NCBI RefSeq assembly: GCF_001639745.1
Contig: NZ_LTAX01000006.1
Location: forward strand, 62,001 to 126,000
Direction of reading: 5' to 3'
Origin: Marinomonas gallaica
GTDB lineage: Bacteria; Pseudomonadota; Gammaproteobacteria; Pseudomonadales; Marinomonadaceae
DNA length: 64,000 bases
Positions 15,407 to 23,916 of the stretch are shown here, in pieces (positions within the stretch are counted from its first letter, which is position 1; every line of letters starts with the position of its first letter). The notes beneath the pieces were generated by a model. That model saw nothing but the letters and a program-made list of their open reading frames with translations, made no database searches and was not told the DNA's origin. The position numbers and the translations under genes are program-made.

Positions 15407-18400
15407 GTTCGCCGCCGAGCACGCGGCTTAGAAACACAGTCCCGCCCGTTGGCAACACATAGGGGCGTTCGCCGCCGAGCACGCGGCTTAGAAAATCCGA
15501 TAAAGGATCGTCTAAAACCACTTGAGGTTCGCCGCCGAGCACGCGGCTTAGAAAAAGTCCTGAAAAATTATTAGCGTTCCATTATGGTTCGCCGCCGAGC
15601 ACGCGGCTTAGAAAGTCCCGATACGTAGCCGCTCCACTGCTTCGGTGTTCGCCGCCGAGCACGCGGCTTAGAAATGTGTTCTACGGCACAACCGATCGTG
15701 ACGACTGTTCGCCGCCGAGCACGCGGCTTAGAAAGATCTGGACAAAGCGCGCCGCGCATCATCAGAGTTCGCCGCCGAGCACGCGGCTTAGAAATCTAGT
15801 TCCACAAAAGTTTTCGTAAACGTTAGGTTCGCCGCCGAGCACGCGGCTTAGAAATATTTGTAAGCGGCTCCAATGCCGCTTACGCTGTTCGCCGCCGAGC
15901 ACGCGGCTTAGAAAAGCAGGTGCTTATGTGGATATTCCAAGCCGTAGTTCGCCGCCGAGCACGCGGCTTAGAAACGTCTGAACGGGCTGGGTAATGGGTT
16001 CCGTCACGTTCGCCGCCGAGCACGCGGCTTAGAAAAGCTCTTCATTTGCCGCTTTTTGTAGCACTGAGTTCGCCGCCGAGCACGCGGCTTAGAAATTTAC
16101 AACAGAAGCCGTGTTTATGAAGCCGGGGTTCGCCGCCGAGCACGCGGCTTAGAAAACAAGGCGAACTTAAAGACATCATAAATGATCGTTCGCCGCCGAG
16201 CACGCGGCTTAGAAATCTATGAGTTACGCGACAAGTTCAGCGCTGAGGTTCGCCGCCGAGCACGCGGCTTAGAAATCTTTCGTTTTAACTGTATGCGTCA
16301 ATCCAACGTTCGCCGCCGAGCACGCGGCTTAGAAAAGTTATTAGTGTTACTAAAGAAATTCCTCAAAGTTCGCCGCCGAGCACGCGGCTTAGAAATCTGC
16401 GCGCGCATTGCCAAGTTCCAAATCAGGGTTCGCCGCCGAGCACGCGGCTTAGAAATTACCAGCCACCTTAGGCGACACAAACACCGCGTTCGCCGCCGAG
16501 CACGCGGCTTAGAAAATGATTCGGCGTCGTCTTGCGCATGAGGCAAGGTTCGCCGCCGAGCACGCGGCTTAGAAATCAAAAACCTCGCGCATATCACACG
16601 CTGGCGTGTTCGCCGCCGAGCACGCGGCTTAGAAAGTTTTTAATACGTCCGTAATTCATGTTAATACGTTCGCCGCCGAGCACGCGGCTTAGAAAGTGAC
16701 TGTTGGTGAAAATGCGGGGGCTTCTAGGTTCGCCGCCGAGCACGCGGCTTAGAAATCTATCGCTGTCTCACTAATGCGCACCGCTTCGTTCGCCGCCGAG
16801 CACGCGGCTTAGAAAGCTTGGCGTTGCACGCTCCCCAAATCGTGGTCGTTCGCCGCCGAGCACGCGGCTTAGAAAAACGCAAGAAGAGCTTAGAGATAGA
16901 AAGCTAAGTTCGCCGCCGAGCACGCGGCTTAGAAACGTTTACGTTTTCTGGCTTTTGCGCTTCTGCCGTTCGCCGCCGAGCACGCGGCTTAGAAAGGACT
17001 ACATAGAAAGAATTGATGGTAGTCTTTGTTCGCCGCCGAGCACGCGGCTTAGAAAACGCTAGAGATAAGCCAGTAATAACGGCCGCAGTTCGCCGCCGAG
17101 CACGCGGCTTAGAAATCATCAAAATAAAGCCTAACAACATAACGCCGGTTCGCCGCCGAGCACGCGGCTTAGAAAGAACGTCGTGCGTGCGCTGGATTTT
17201 CAGACCAGTTCGCCGCCGAGCACGCGGCTTAGAAAAATTGAGCCGTATCAATATCAATCTGAATCATGTTCGCCGCCGAGCACGCGGCTTAGAAATGTTC
17301 AATTCAAATTCACTGGGGGAACCTAATGTTCGCCGCCGAGCACGCGGCTTAGAAATGTACCAGTATAACAACTTGGCTACTCAGTGGGTTCGCCGCCGAG
17401 CACGCGGCTTAGAAAGCTGAATGACAGCGATGTGTAAGGCATTTGTAGTTCGCCGCCGAGCACGCGGCTTAGAAAGCTCTGTAGCGAATAACCACCGCTA
17501 CCGTTGAGTTCGCCGCCGAGCACGCGGCTTAGAAACATCAAAAGACGGTTATACGTATTTAATATCAGTTCGCCGCCGAGCACGCGGCTTAGAAATGATT
17601 CAGTTGTGATATCGATAGACTGTGCGAGGTTCGCCGCCGAGCACGCGGCTTAGAAATGCGCAATCAGTGGATACCAAACACCCCGATTGTTCGCCGCCGA
17701 GCACGCGGCTTAGAAACGACGCGCAATTAATTCAAGGTGCTGTTGAGCGTTCGCCGCCGAGCACGCGGCTTAGAAAGCTTGATGAGTCAAAAAACAAATA
17801 CTGGCTCGGTTCGCCGCCGAGCACGCGGCTTAGAAACTACCGAGTTAACGGCATAAAAATTGATTCGTGTTCGCCGCCGAGCACGCGGCTTAGAAACAAG
17901 TGTAGCAGGGTGGCGTGGTACGCCAGCATGTTCGCCGCCGAGCACGCGGCTTAGAAATCGGAGCGCTCGCCCAAAGTATTCATTGCGCTGTTCGCCGCCG
18001 AGCACGCGGCTTAGAAATGTTGGCACCATGTTACCGACGGAATCAAAGGGTTCGCCGCCGAGCACGCGGCTTAGAAATTGCTGACAATGTACCCGCCTAA
18101 ATTATCAATGTTCGCCGCCGAGCACGCGGCTTAGAAAATTTCGGCATTCAGCCTGCCTAGGTTAGCTGAGTTCGCCGCCGAGTACGCGGCTTAGAAACTA
18201 CAAATTCACAGATTATTAGCCAGCAGGCTGTTCGCCGCCGAGCACGCGGCTTAGAAAAAATACCCCCGTTAGAAGGTTGCCTCCACCTGGTTCGCCGCCG
18301 AGCACGCGGCTTAGAAACTGTGTAAGTACATTAGTTAAAACGCTGTTCAGTTCGCCGCCGAGCACGCGGCTTAGAAAATTCTCATCGTATACCATGGGCG

Positions 18401-19637
18401 ACAACTCTTGTTCGCCGCCGAGCACGCGGCTTAGAAATCGCACGCAACACGTTTGATATTGAGCTGAAAGTTCGCCGCCGAGCACGCGGCTTAGAAACTC
18501 AACAACGATAGTCGCAGCAGTCTGACCTGGTTCGCCGCCGAGCACGCGGCTTAGAAAAGCAACCCAGACACCACAGCGCCTGCCATGCCGTTCGCCGCCG
18601 AGCACGCGGCTTAGAAATGTCCCCGCATCTTTTAGCATACTGGCACCCCGTTCGCCGCCGAGCACGCGGCTTAGAAAAATTGAGTGTAAATTACATACAT
18701 AAAGGCACCGTTCGCCGCCGAGCACGCGGCTTAGAAAAGTTGATTTAGCTGTGTTGATTGCGCTCTGAAGTTCGCCGCCGAGCACGCGGCTTAGAAAAAT
18801 CACCAAATTCACCAAAGCTACGATAGCCCGTTCGCCGCCGAGCACGCGGCTTAGAAACCCAGTCTGCGGTATTAAGTGTTGTTCCATTTGTTCGCCGCCG
18901 AGCACGCGGCTTAGAAAAATGAAGTGGCTGTATCAGGTATCACCAATGAGTTCGCCGCCGAGCACGCGGCTTAGAAACAGCGCAAGCAGGACAACACAGA
19001 CGGCAACAAGTTCGCCGCCGAGCACGCGGCTTAGAAATCAATCCTGTTTTTCTTTTTCTGTAGCTTTATGTTCGCCGCCGAACAGGCGGCTTAGAAATAG
19101 CGATAACCGATACACCGGCCAGCATTGGCCTTCACCGCCGAACAGGCGGCTTAGAAAACCAAACAAATTAACGAAACCGCCGCCATCTGCTTCACCGCCG
19201 AACAGGCGGCTTAGAAAGGTGAGAGCCGTTCAAACATGGCTGATATGCTCTTCACCGCCGAACAGGCGGCTTAGAAATGTAGAGAAATGTATTTACCGAC
19301 GATGGCTTCCTTCACCGCCGAACAGGCGGCTTAGAAAATTTTGTGGGTCGTAGTAGTATGCAACAGTCACTTTACCGCCGAACAGGCGGCTTAGAAATTA
19401 CGCTGACGCGAATTGAACGGCTTTGTTTAGTTCGCCGCCGAGCACGCGGCTTAGAAAATCAATAGCAATTCGACCTGTACCGATCCATTGTTTGCCGCCG
19501 AGCAGGCGGCTTAGAAATCGGTGACGTAGTAGACGCCGTGAGAGTTTAACTTCACCGCCGAGCAGGCGGCTTAGAAATTTTTGTTAGCGGCTCTAATGCT
19601 GCTTACGCTCTTCACCGCCGAACACGCGGCTTGAGGG
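15407..19637 (+). CRISPR. Type I-F CRISPR array, 71 repeats and 70 spacers
   Basis: 28-bp repeats begin GTTCGCCGCCGAGC and end ACGCGGCTTAGAAA, with 60-bp periodicity and 32-bp spacers. Spacers 10 (15975-16007), 37 (17596-17628) and 42 (17897-17929) are 33 bp. Repeats 1-61 are identical except for one C-to-T at position 14 in the repeat at 18170. Repeats 62-71 (from 19070) are variants: G at position 16 in 62-67 and in 69-70, A at position 5 in 63-67 and 70-71, with a canonical copy at 19430. The last repeat (19610) loses its 3' end to a run of eight G (19635-19642). The leader lies at the left, so spacer 1 is newest. Spacer 8 (15855-15886) and spacer 70 (19578-19609) differ at only 4 of 32 positions. 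Long reading frames across the array are artefacts. Confidence 0.99.
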
Positions 19638-19711
19638 GGGGGCATATTTAGAGCGTAGCTTTGGTCAATTTTGAATGCATCAAATTGGAAATTCTGTGAT
19701 GCACGAAAGGC

Positions 19712-19843
19712 TTAAGCTCTCTGAGCCAAAGCGATCAGTTGAAATGCCGGTTTATGGGCTCGCAAATTCAGATAATAAGTGCACCACTCATGGTTGAGTG
19801 GCTTGATAATTTCCGGACAGTCATCTAAAAATAAATTAATGGA
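19712..19843 (-). pseudogene. Gene remnant beyond the CRISPR array
   Basis: On the minus strand an open frame between two stops reads about 43 residues, including DDCPEIIKPLNHEWCTYYLN and LRAHKPAFQLIALAQRA, and ends at TAA (19712-19714). It looks like real protein (mixed charged, aromatic and hydrophobic residues) but has no in-frame ATG and no upstream continuation, so it is probably the tail of a broken gene. I do not recognise the family. Chance is possible at this length. Confidence 0.3.
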
Positions 19844-19846
19844 TTA

Positions 19847-20399
19847 TCAAGATTGTATGTAAGAAGCCGATATGTGTTTGTAATAGTTAAAGCCAATGTA
19901 GTTATTTTTAGGTTGTTTTTTGACCCGATTATGTAAGGGAAAATTTATAATCCACTTTTTTAAGCTAAAAAACGATAATTTAGACTAAGCTATTATTTAG
20001 GTTTCTTTATTATGAGTTTATAGTTGCAAGGATCAGATAAGTTGTATGCGCTGTATGTTGCATGAATCAGTCACTATATCTGTTTATTAGTATGTGCTTA
20101 TTAAATGCAAGTGGTGTGAAGTTTTTTCATGGCAGTACTAAATAAGGGATTATGACCCCAACAATAGTAGGATTACTATTGTTTAAGGATGTTAATCAGT
20201 GTGTAATATTTGTAAGCTCTAATAGAAAGTGCAAAGAAAATAAGGGCTTACAAATTGTAATGATTCGTTAGTCATAGGTGAAATGAATTAGGAATGGCTT
20301 ATAATCACTCTTGTTTAGAAGGGTGCATTTGGCTTGATTACATGATTGCTAACAGCGCGAAGCCCCTAGCAACTATGAATGATCAATAAGGATTGTTTT
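19847..20399. other. Gene-poor A/T-rich region upstream of the chemotaxis operon
   Basis: No credible gene. Two inverted repeats stand out: 20160-20183 (10-bp perfect arms AACAATAGTA and TACTATTGTT around GGAT) and 20208-20217 with 20246-20255 (10-bp perfect arms ATTTGTAAGC and GCTTACAAAT, 28 bp apart). A TATAAT lies at 20300-20305 but without a good -35 box. The promoter of the chemotaxis operon is expected here. Confidence 0.5.
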
Positions 20400-21542
20400 A
20401 TGCTGAAGTTGTCTTTGACACATATTTTTGCTGTCGCTGTCGCGATCAGTTTAGCTTTATCTGGTTTCTTTTGGCCCGCGCTCTTTGTCCTATTTTTGTC
20501 TGGATGCTTGCTCGTTTTTTTAGCCCGTCCTAATACTGCTCAAGTACCTGACTCCGATTTGGATGTTCATACTACCGTATCTGCTGCCGATCACACGGAA
20601 GCGCACAAGTTATTCCACGATGAATTAATACCGCTATTAGACATCTGTAATGATGATCTTGAAAATGTGCTGACGACTCAGCGAAGCGCCATCGATGTAT
20701 TAAGCAGTTCATTTGACGATACTCATCGCCTAATTGGTCAACAAGCGGAGTGTATTCGTTCATTGATTAATGATGGTCATGATGGATCTCGTAGCCATAG
20801 TGAAGTGATGCAAGAGTTTGCTGATCAAACAGCTGAGACTTTAGATCGCTTTATTAATACTACCGTTGAAATGTCTGCTGAATCGATGGATTTGTTAAGT
20901 AAAGTCAGTGAAATTCATGAAGAAATGCCTGTTGTCACTAAGGCGCTTAAAGACATTGATGACATCGCGGAACAAACCAATCTACTTGCCTTGAATGCGG
21001 CCATTGAAGCGGCGCGAGCAGGTGAAGCGGGTCGCGGTTTTGCGGTGGTCGCTGATGAAGTTCGAAGTCTATCTAATCGATCAGCAGGGTTTAGTGTCGC
21101 AATACAAGGGCAATTGCAAAAGATCCAAAATCAGGTAACTGAATTAACTCGATCAATGGAGAAATTAGCGGCACATGATGTGACTTATATCATGGAGTCC
21201 AAACGTACCATGCAGCAAGTGCTTGAGCATATTGTAGAAAAAGCGAGCAGTGATTCATTGGTTACGAGTGAGTTGGATGGGTTAGCTACTAGTATTGATG
21301 AGGCGATTTTCTCGGCGACGCGTGGTCTCCAGTTTGATGATATTAACCGTCAGAATGTTGAGTACACCATTGATACATTAAGGTTTATTACCGAGCATCT
21401 AGAAAGTATCAAACACTCTTCTTTTGAAGATCTTGAACATGTACTGAAAGACAAACTAGAAATGATCAAGCTTCGAAGTAAAGAACGTCACAACCCCGTT
21501 TCGCAGCAAGATGTGGCCAGTGGCGATATCGATTTATTTTAA
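20400..21542 (+). CDS. Short membrane-anchored MCP-like signalling protein with DIDLF tail
   Basis: A 380-residue methyl-accepting-chemotaxis-like protein. Two closely spaced hydrophobic segments (about residues 5-45) leave almost no periplasmic sensor. The cytoplasmic part contains the MCP hairpin tip [20 protein letters not shown] and [19 protein letters not shown]. The region after it is atypical and ends [11 protein letters not shown]. That tail is shared with CheD of the same cluster (SQVDSGDIDLF). The ATG at 20400 has AAGGA 7 bases before it; an upstream in-frame ATG (20379) has no ribosome site. As first gene of the cluster it may organise the signalling complex rather than sense a ligand. 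The similarity of the tail to FliM/CheZ CheY-binding peptides is my inference. Confidence 0.85.
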   Translation: MLKLSLTHIFAVAVAISLALSGFFWPALFVLFLSGCLLVFLARPNTAQVPDSDLDVHTTVSAADHTEAHKLFHDELIPLLDICNDDLENVLTTQRSAIDVLSSSFDDTHRLIGQQAECIRSLINDGHDGSRSHSEVMQEFADQTAETLDRFINTTVEMSAESMDLLSKVSEIHEEMPVVTKALKDIDDIAEQTNLLALNAAIEAARAGEAGRGFAVVADEVRSLSNRSAGFSVAIQGQLQKIQNQVTELTRSMEKLAAHDVTYIMESKRTMQQVLEHIVEKASSDSLVTSELDGLATSIDEAIFSATRGLQFDDINRQNVEYTIDTLRFITEHLESIKHSSFEDLEHVLKDKLEMIKLRSKERHNPVSQQDVASGDIDLF

Positions 21543-21559
21543 TTTATTTAGGAAACGCT

Positions 21560-21838
21560 ATGTCTCAATCAGCGGTAATCAGCATTCCAGAGCGATTCGA
21601 TTTTAGTACTCATAAATGGTTCACAGAAGCTTATGAAAAAGCTTTGAATGATACAAATCAAATCGTATTAGATTTTTCGAGAGTTTCTTATGTTGATTCT
21701 TCTGCATTAGGAATGATGGTGTTACTTCGTAGAAAGCTGAGTGGTGTCGGTGGTAAAGGGTATATTCGCAATGCTTCTGGCACGGCTAAAGACATTCTTG
21801 AAATGGCGAATTTCAATACTTTGTTTGAGTTTGAATAG
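21560..21838 (+). CDS. STAS-domain anti-anti-sigma factor-like protein (HsbA-like)
   Basis: A 92-residue single-domain STAS protein. The motif VDSSALGMMVLLRRKL (~residues 47-62) contains the Ser that is phosphorylated in SpoIIAA/RsbV-type antagonists. It starts 17 bases after the MCP-like gene with AGGAAACGCT before the ATG. The next gene encodes a protein with both a phosphatase and a kinase domain for such a Ser, so the two form a partner-switch module like HsbA-HsbR of Pseudomonas or CrsA-CrsR of Shewanella. The downstream target is not visible; it could be an anti-sigma pathway or a diguanylate cyclase as for HsbA. Confidence 0.88.
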   Translation: MSQSAVISIPERFDFSTHKWFTEAYEKALNDTNQIVLDFSRVSYVDSSALGMMVLLRRKLSGVGGKGYIRNASGTAKDILEMANFNTLFEFE

Positions 21839-21847
21839 GTCGACTAA

Positions 21848-23506
21848 ATGCCATCTGAAAACTGTGTTCTAATTTTAGAAGATGATATCAGTACTCGATT
21901 AATTGTTTCGAAGTCTCTAACAGTACAAGGCATTAACTCTATTGTTGCTGCAAATATTGCCGAGGCAGAAGCACTTATTCCAAAGCATGACATTTGTTTG
22001 TTTTTGCTTGATGTGCATTTACCTGATGGCGATTCTACCTCTTTAGTGGCAACACTGAGAGAGACTCATCCTCTTGTTCCTATTCTTATTATGACAGGGG
22101 ACTATGAGCAAAATCGTGTTTCAGAGTTTTTTGATTTGGGTGTGCGTGATTTTATTAATAAACCCGTTCATCCAATCTTGCTAGCAAGTCGAGTCAGCAG
22201 TTTTATTAGAAGCTATGCGACGGAAAAAGCGCTGTTCGAAGCAAATGAAATGTATCAAAGAATTGCGCATGAAAAAGAGCAAGAAGAGGCGTTGGCGCAT
22301 TACGTCTACAATCACATACTTAAAGTTCACACAACTAAGATTGCTGGATTAGACGTTGCTATTCGATCTTCTGGCCGCTTTTGTGGTGATATGTTGCTTT
22401 CGGCTAAAGCGCCCAATGGTAGCTTGATCGTGATGTTAGCCGATGCGACTGGGCACGGTATGGCCGCTGCACTGACGATCTATCCTATGGTGTCAACATT
22501 TGCGGCCATGGTAAGCAAAGGATTGTCATTGGGTGCGATCTTGAGGGAGTTGAGTTCAAAGCATAATCAGTCGATTCCTCAGAACCGCTTTGTTGCCGCT
22601 ATTTTGCTTGAAATTTCGCCAAAAGATAATAGCTTGAAGGTTTGGAACGGTGGGATGCCTGCGGCATTAATGTTTGATAAAGCAGGTGAGTTAACTAAAG
22701 TTACGTCGAAAAACGTTGCTATCGGTATTTTGCCAGAAGATTTAATTAGTACGAAAATGGAGTCTTTTGAATTAAGCGACATTAAAAAAATAGCCTTGTT
22801 CAGTGATGGGTTAATCGAAAACAAAGTCATCGATGGTCGTAATATCCCATTTAGTGAAGGTTATGACATCATTGCTAAAAACCTAGATGACTCTCATGGT
22901 TTATTATCGTTGATGCACGGATATGAGCTGTTTGAAGGCGAAAGTAGCGACCACGACGATATGACCCTTGCGGTGTTAGATCTAGAACTTATACAAGAAG
23001 AGCTAAGGGAAGAGGAACCTGAAGACTTACAGATACCAGGCAGTTTTGATTTTTCGTTTGAATTACGCGGTAGTTCTTTAAATAACGAAAAGTTCGCGTT
23101 TAGTTTGTCAGATTTGTTGAGCACCTACGGTTTTAATAAAGAGTTTTGTCAAAAAGTGTTTACTGTTGTAACAGAGCTATTGGTAAACGCAGTGGATCAC
23201 GGTATTTTTAATATACCGTCAAATTTAAAAGAAGAAGATTTTATTACCTATCTCTCAATGAGAGAACAAAAAAAAGCCAACGTGTCACCCTCAGATAAAG
23301 TAATGATAGAGGTTAAGTGGGATGAAATTGAACACACTTTATTTATCTCTTTAGGTGATAGCGGTGCAGGTTATAAAGTAGAAAATATTGAAACAGCTGA
23401 TGACACAGCGGCATATGGACGTGGAATCAAATTGATCACCTCTTTGTGCAAAACGTTTTTCTACGATCAAGAAATAAACACTACACATGTTAGTTTGAAA
23501 TATTAG
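21848..23506 (+). CDS. Response regulator with PP2C phosphatase and HATPase kinase domains (HsbR/CrsR-like)
   Basis: A 552-residue three-domain switch protein. The receiver (1-120) has LFLLDVHLPDGD with the phosphoacceptor Asp and the Lys in NKPVHP. A coiled linker (~125-165) follows. The SpoIIE/PP2C phosphatase (~170-380) has GDMLLSA, LADATGHGMAAA, FSDGLIENK and DHDDMTLAVLD metal-binding motifs. The C-terminal RsbW-like ATPase (~405-552) has the N-box ELLVNAVDHGI and G-box GRGIKLI. It probably dephosphorylates or phosphorylates the upstream STAS protein depending on receiver phosphorylation by CheA. All catalytic motifs look intact. It starts 10 bases after the STAS stop. Confidence 0.92.
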   Translation: MPSENCVLILEDDISTRLIVSKSLTVQGINSIVAANIAEAEALIPKHDICLFLLDVHLPDGDSTSLVATLRETHPLVPILIMTGDYEQNRVSEFFDLGVRDFINKPVHPILLASRVSSFIRSYATEKALFEANEMYQRIAHEKEQEEALAHYVYNHILKVHTTKIAGLDVAIRSSGRFCGDMLLSAKAPNGSLIVMLADATGHGMAAALTIYPMVSTFAAMVSKGLSLGAILRELSSKHNQSIPQNRFVAAILLEISPKDNSLKVWNGGMPAALMFDKAGELTKVTSKNVAIGILPEDLISTKMESFELSDIKKIALFSDGLIENKVIDGRNIPFSEGYDIIAKNLDDSHGLLSLMHGYELFEGESSDHDDMTLAVLDLELIQEELREEEPEDLQIPGSFDFSFELRGSSLNNEKFAFSLSDLLSTYGFNKEFCQKVFTVVTELLVNAVDHGIFNIPSNLKEEDFITYLSMREQKKANVSPSDKVMIEVKWDEIEHTLFISLGDSGAGYKVENIETADDTAAYGRGIKLITSLCKTFFYDQEINTTHVSLKY

Positions 23507-23514
23507 AGGGCTTT

Positions 23515-23880
23515 ATGAGCAAGAAACTGCTGATCGTTGATGATTCACCATCTGTTCGTCAAATGGTTGAAATGACTTTAAAAGGGGCAGGGTACTCGGT
23601 CAAAGCAGCAAAAGACGGCCAAGAGGCGTTGAACTTTTGCAAGGCTGAGCGATTCGATTTTGTATTAACAGACCAAAACATGCCAAATATGGATGGCGTT
23701 ACTTTGATTAAGTCATTACGAGCAATGCCTGCTTACTCTCGCACGCCACTGATTGTGCTAACAACAGAGGCAAGCGATGCAATGAAACAAAAAGGTAAAG
23801 CTGCTGGTGCGACGGGATGGATGGTAAAACCATTTGATCCGAAAAAACTGCTAGAAGTTGTATCGAAGGTTTTGCGCTAA
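23515..23880 (+). CDS. cheY: Chemotaxis response regulator CheY
   Basis: Single-domain receiver of 121 residues. LLIVDDSPSVRQM gives the acidic pocket, FVLTDQNMPNMDG the phosphoacceptor Asp (~residue 54), IVLTTEA the conserved Thr and MVKPFDP the Lys. It is phosphorylated by CheA and would carry the output of this cluster. Preceded by GAGGGCTTT before its ATG and 9 bases after the previous gene. No cheZ is present in the window. Confidence 0.95.
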   Translation: MSKKLLIVDDSPSVRQMVEMTLKGAGYSVKAAKDGQEALNFCKAERFDFVLTDQNMPNMDGVTLIKSLRAMPAYSRTPLIVLTTEASDAMKQKGKAAGATGWMVKPFDPKKLLEVVSKVLR

Positions 23881-23916
23881 CGAAATGAACCGGGAACGGT
23901 CTACTCGGAGAGTAAG

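Noticed and set aside
15571-19353. Long reading frames across the array on both strands, rich in RRRARGLE, SKPRARRRT or FLSRVLGGE repeats
   Set aside because: They are translations of the 28-bp CRISPR repeat; 60 bp is a multiple of three, so frames stay open by chance.
15855-19609. Spacer 8/70 similarity as array duplication
   Set aside because: Neighbouring spacers and repeats are unrelated, and the four differences share one codon phase, which points to separate captures.
19847-20378. Insertion sequence at the end of the array
   Set aside because: No transposase frame, terminal inverted repeats or target duplications were found.
20379-20399. Upstream ATG as start of the MCP-like gene
   Set aside because: No ribosome site, while AAGGA lies 7 bases before the ATG at 20400.
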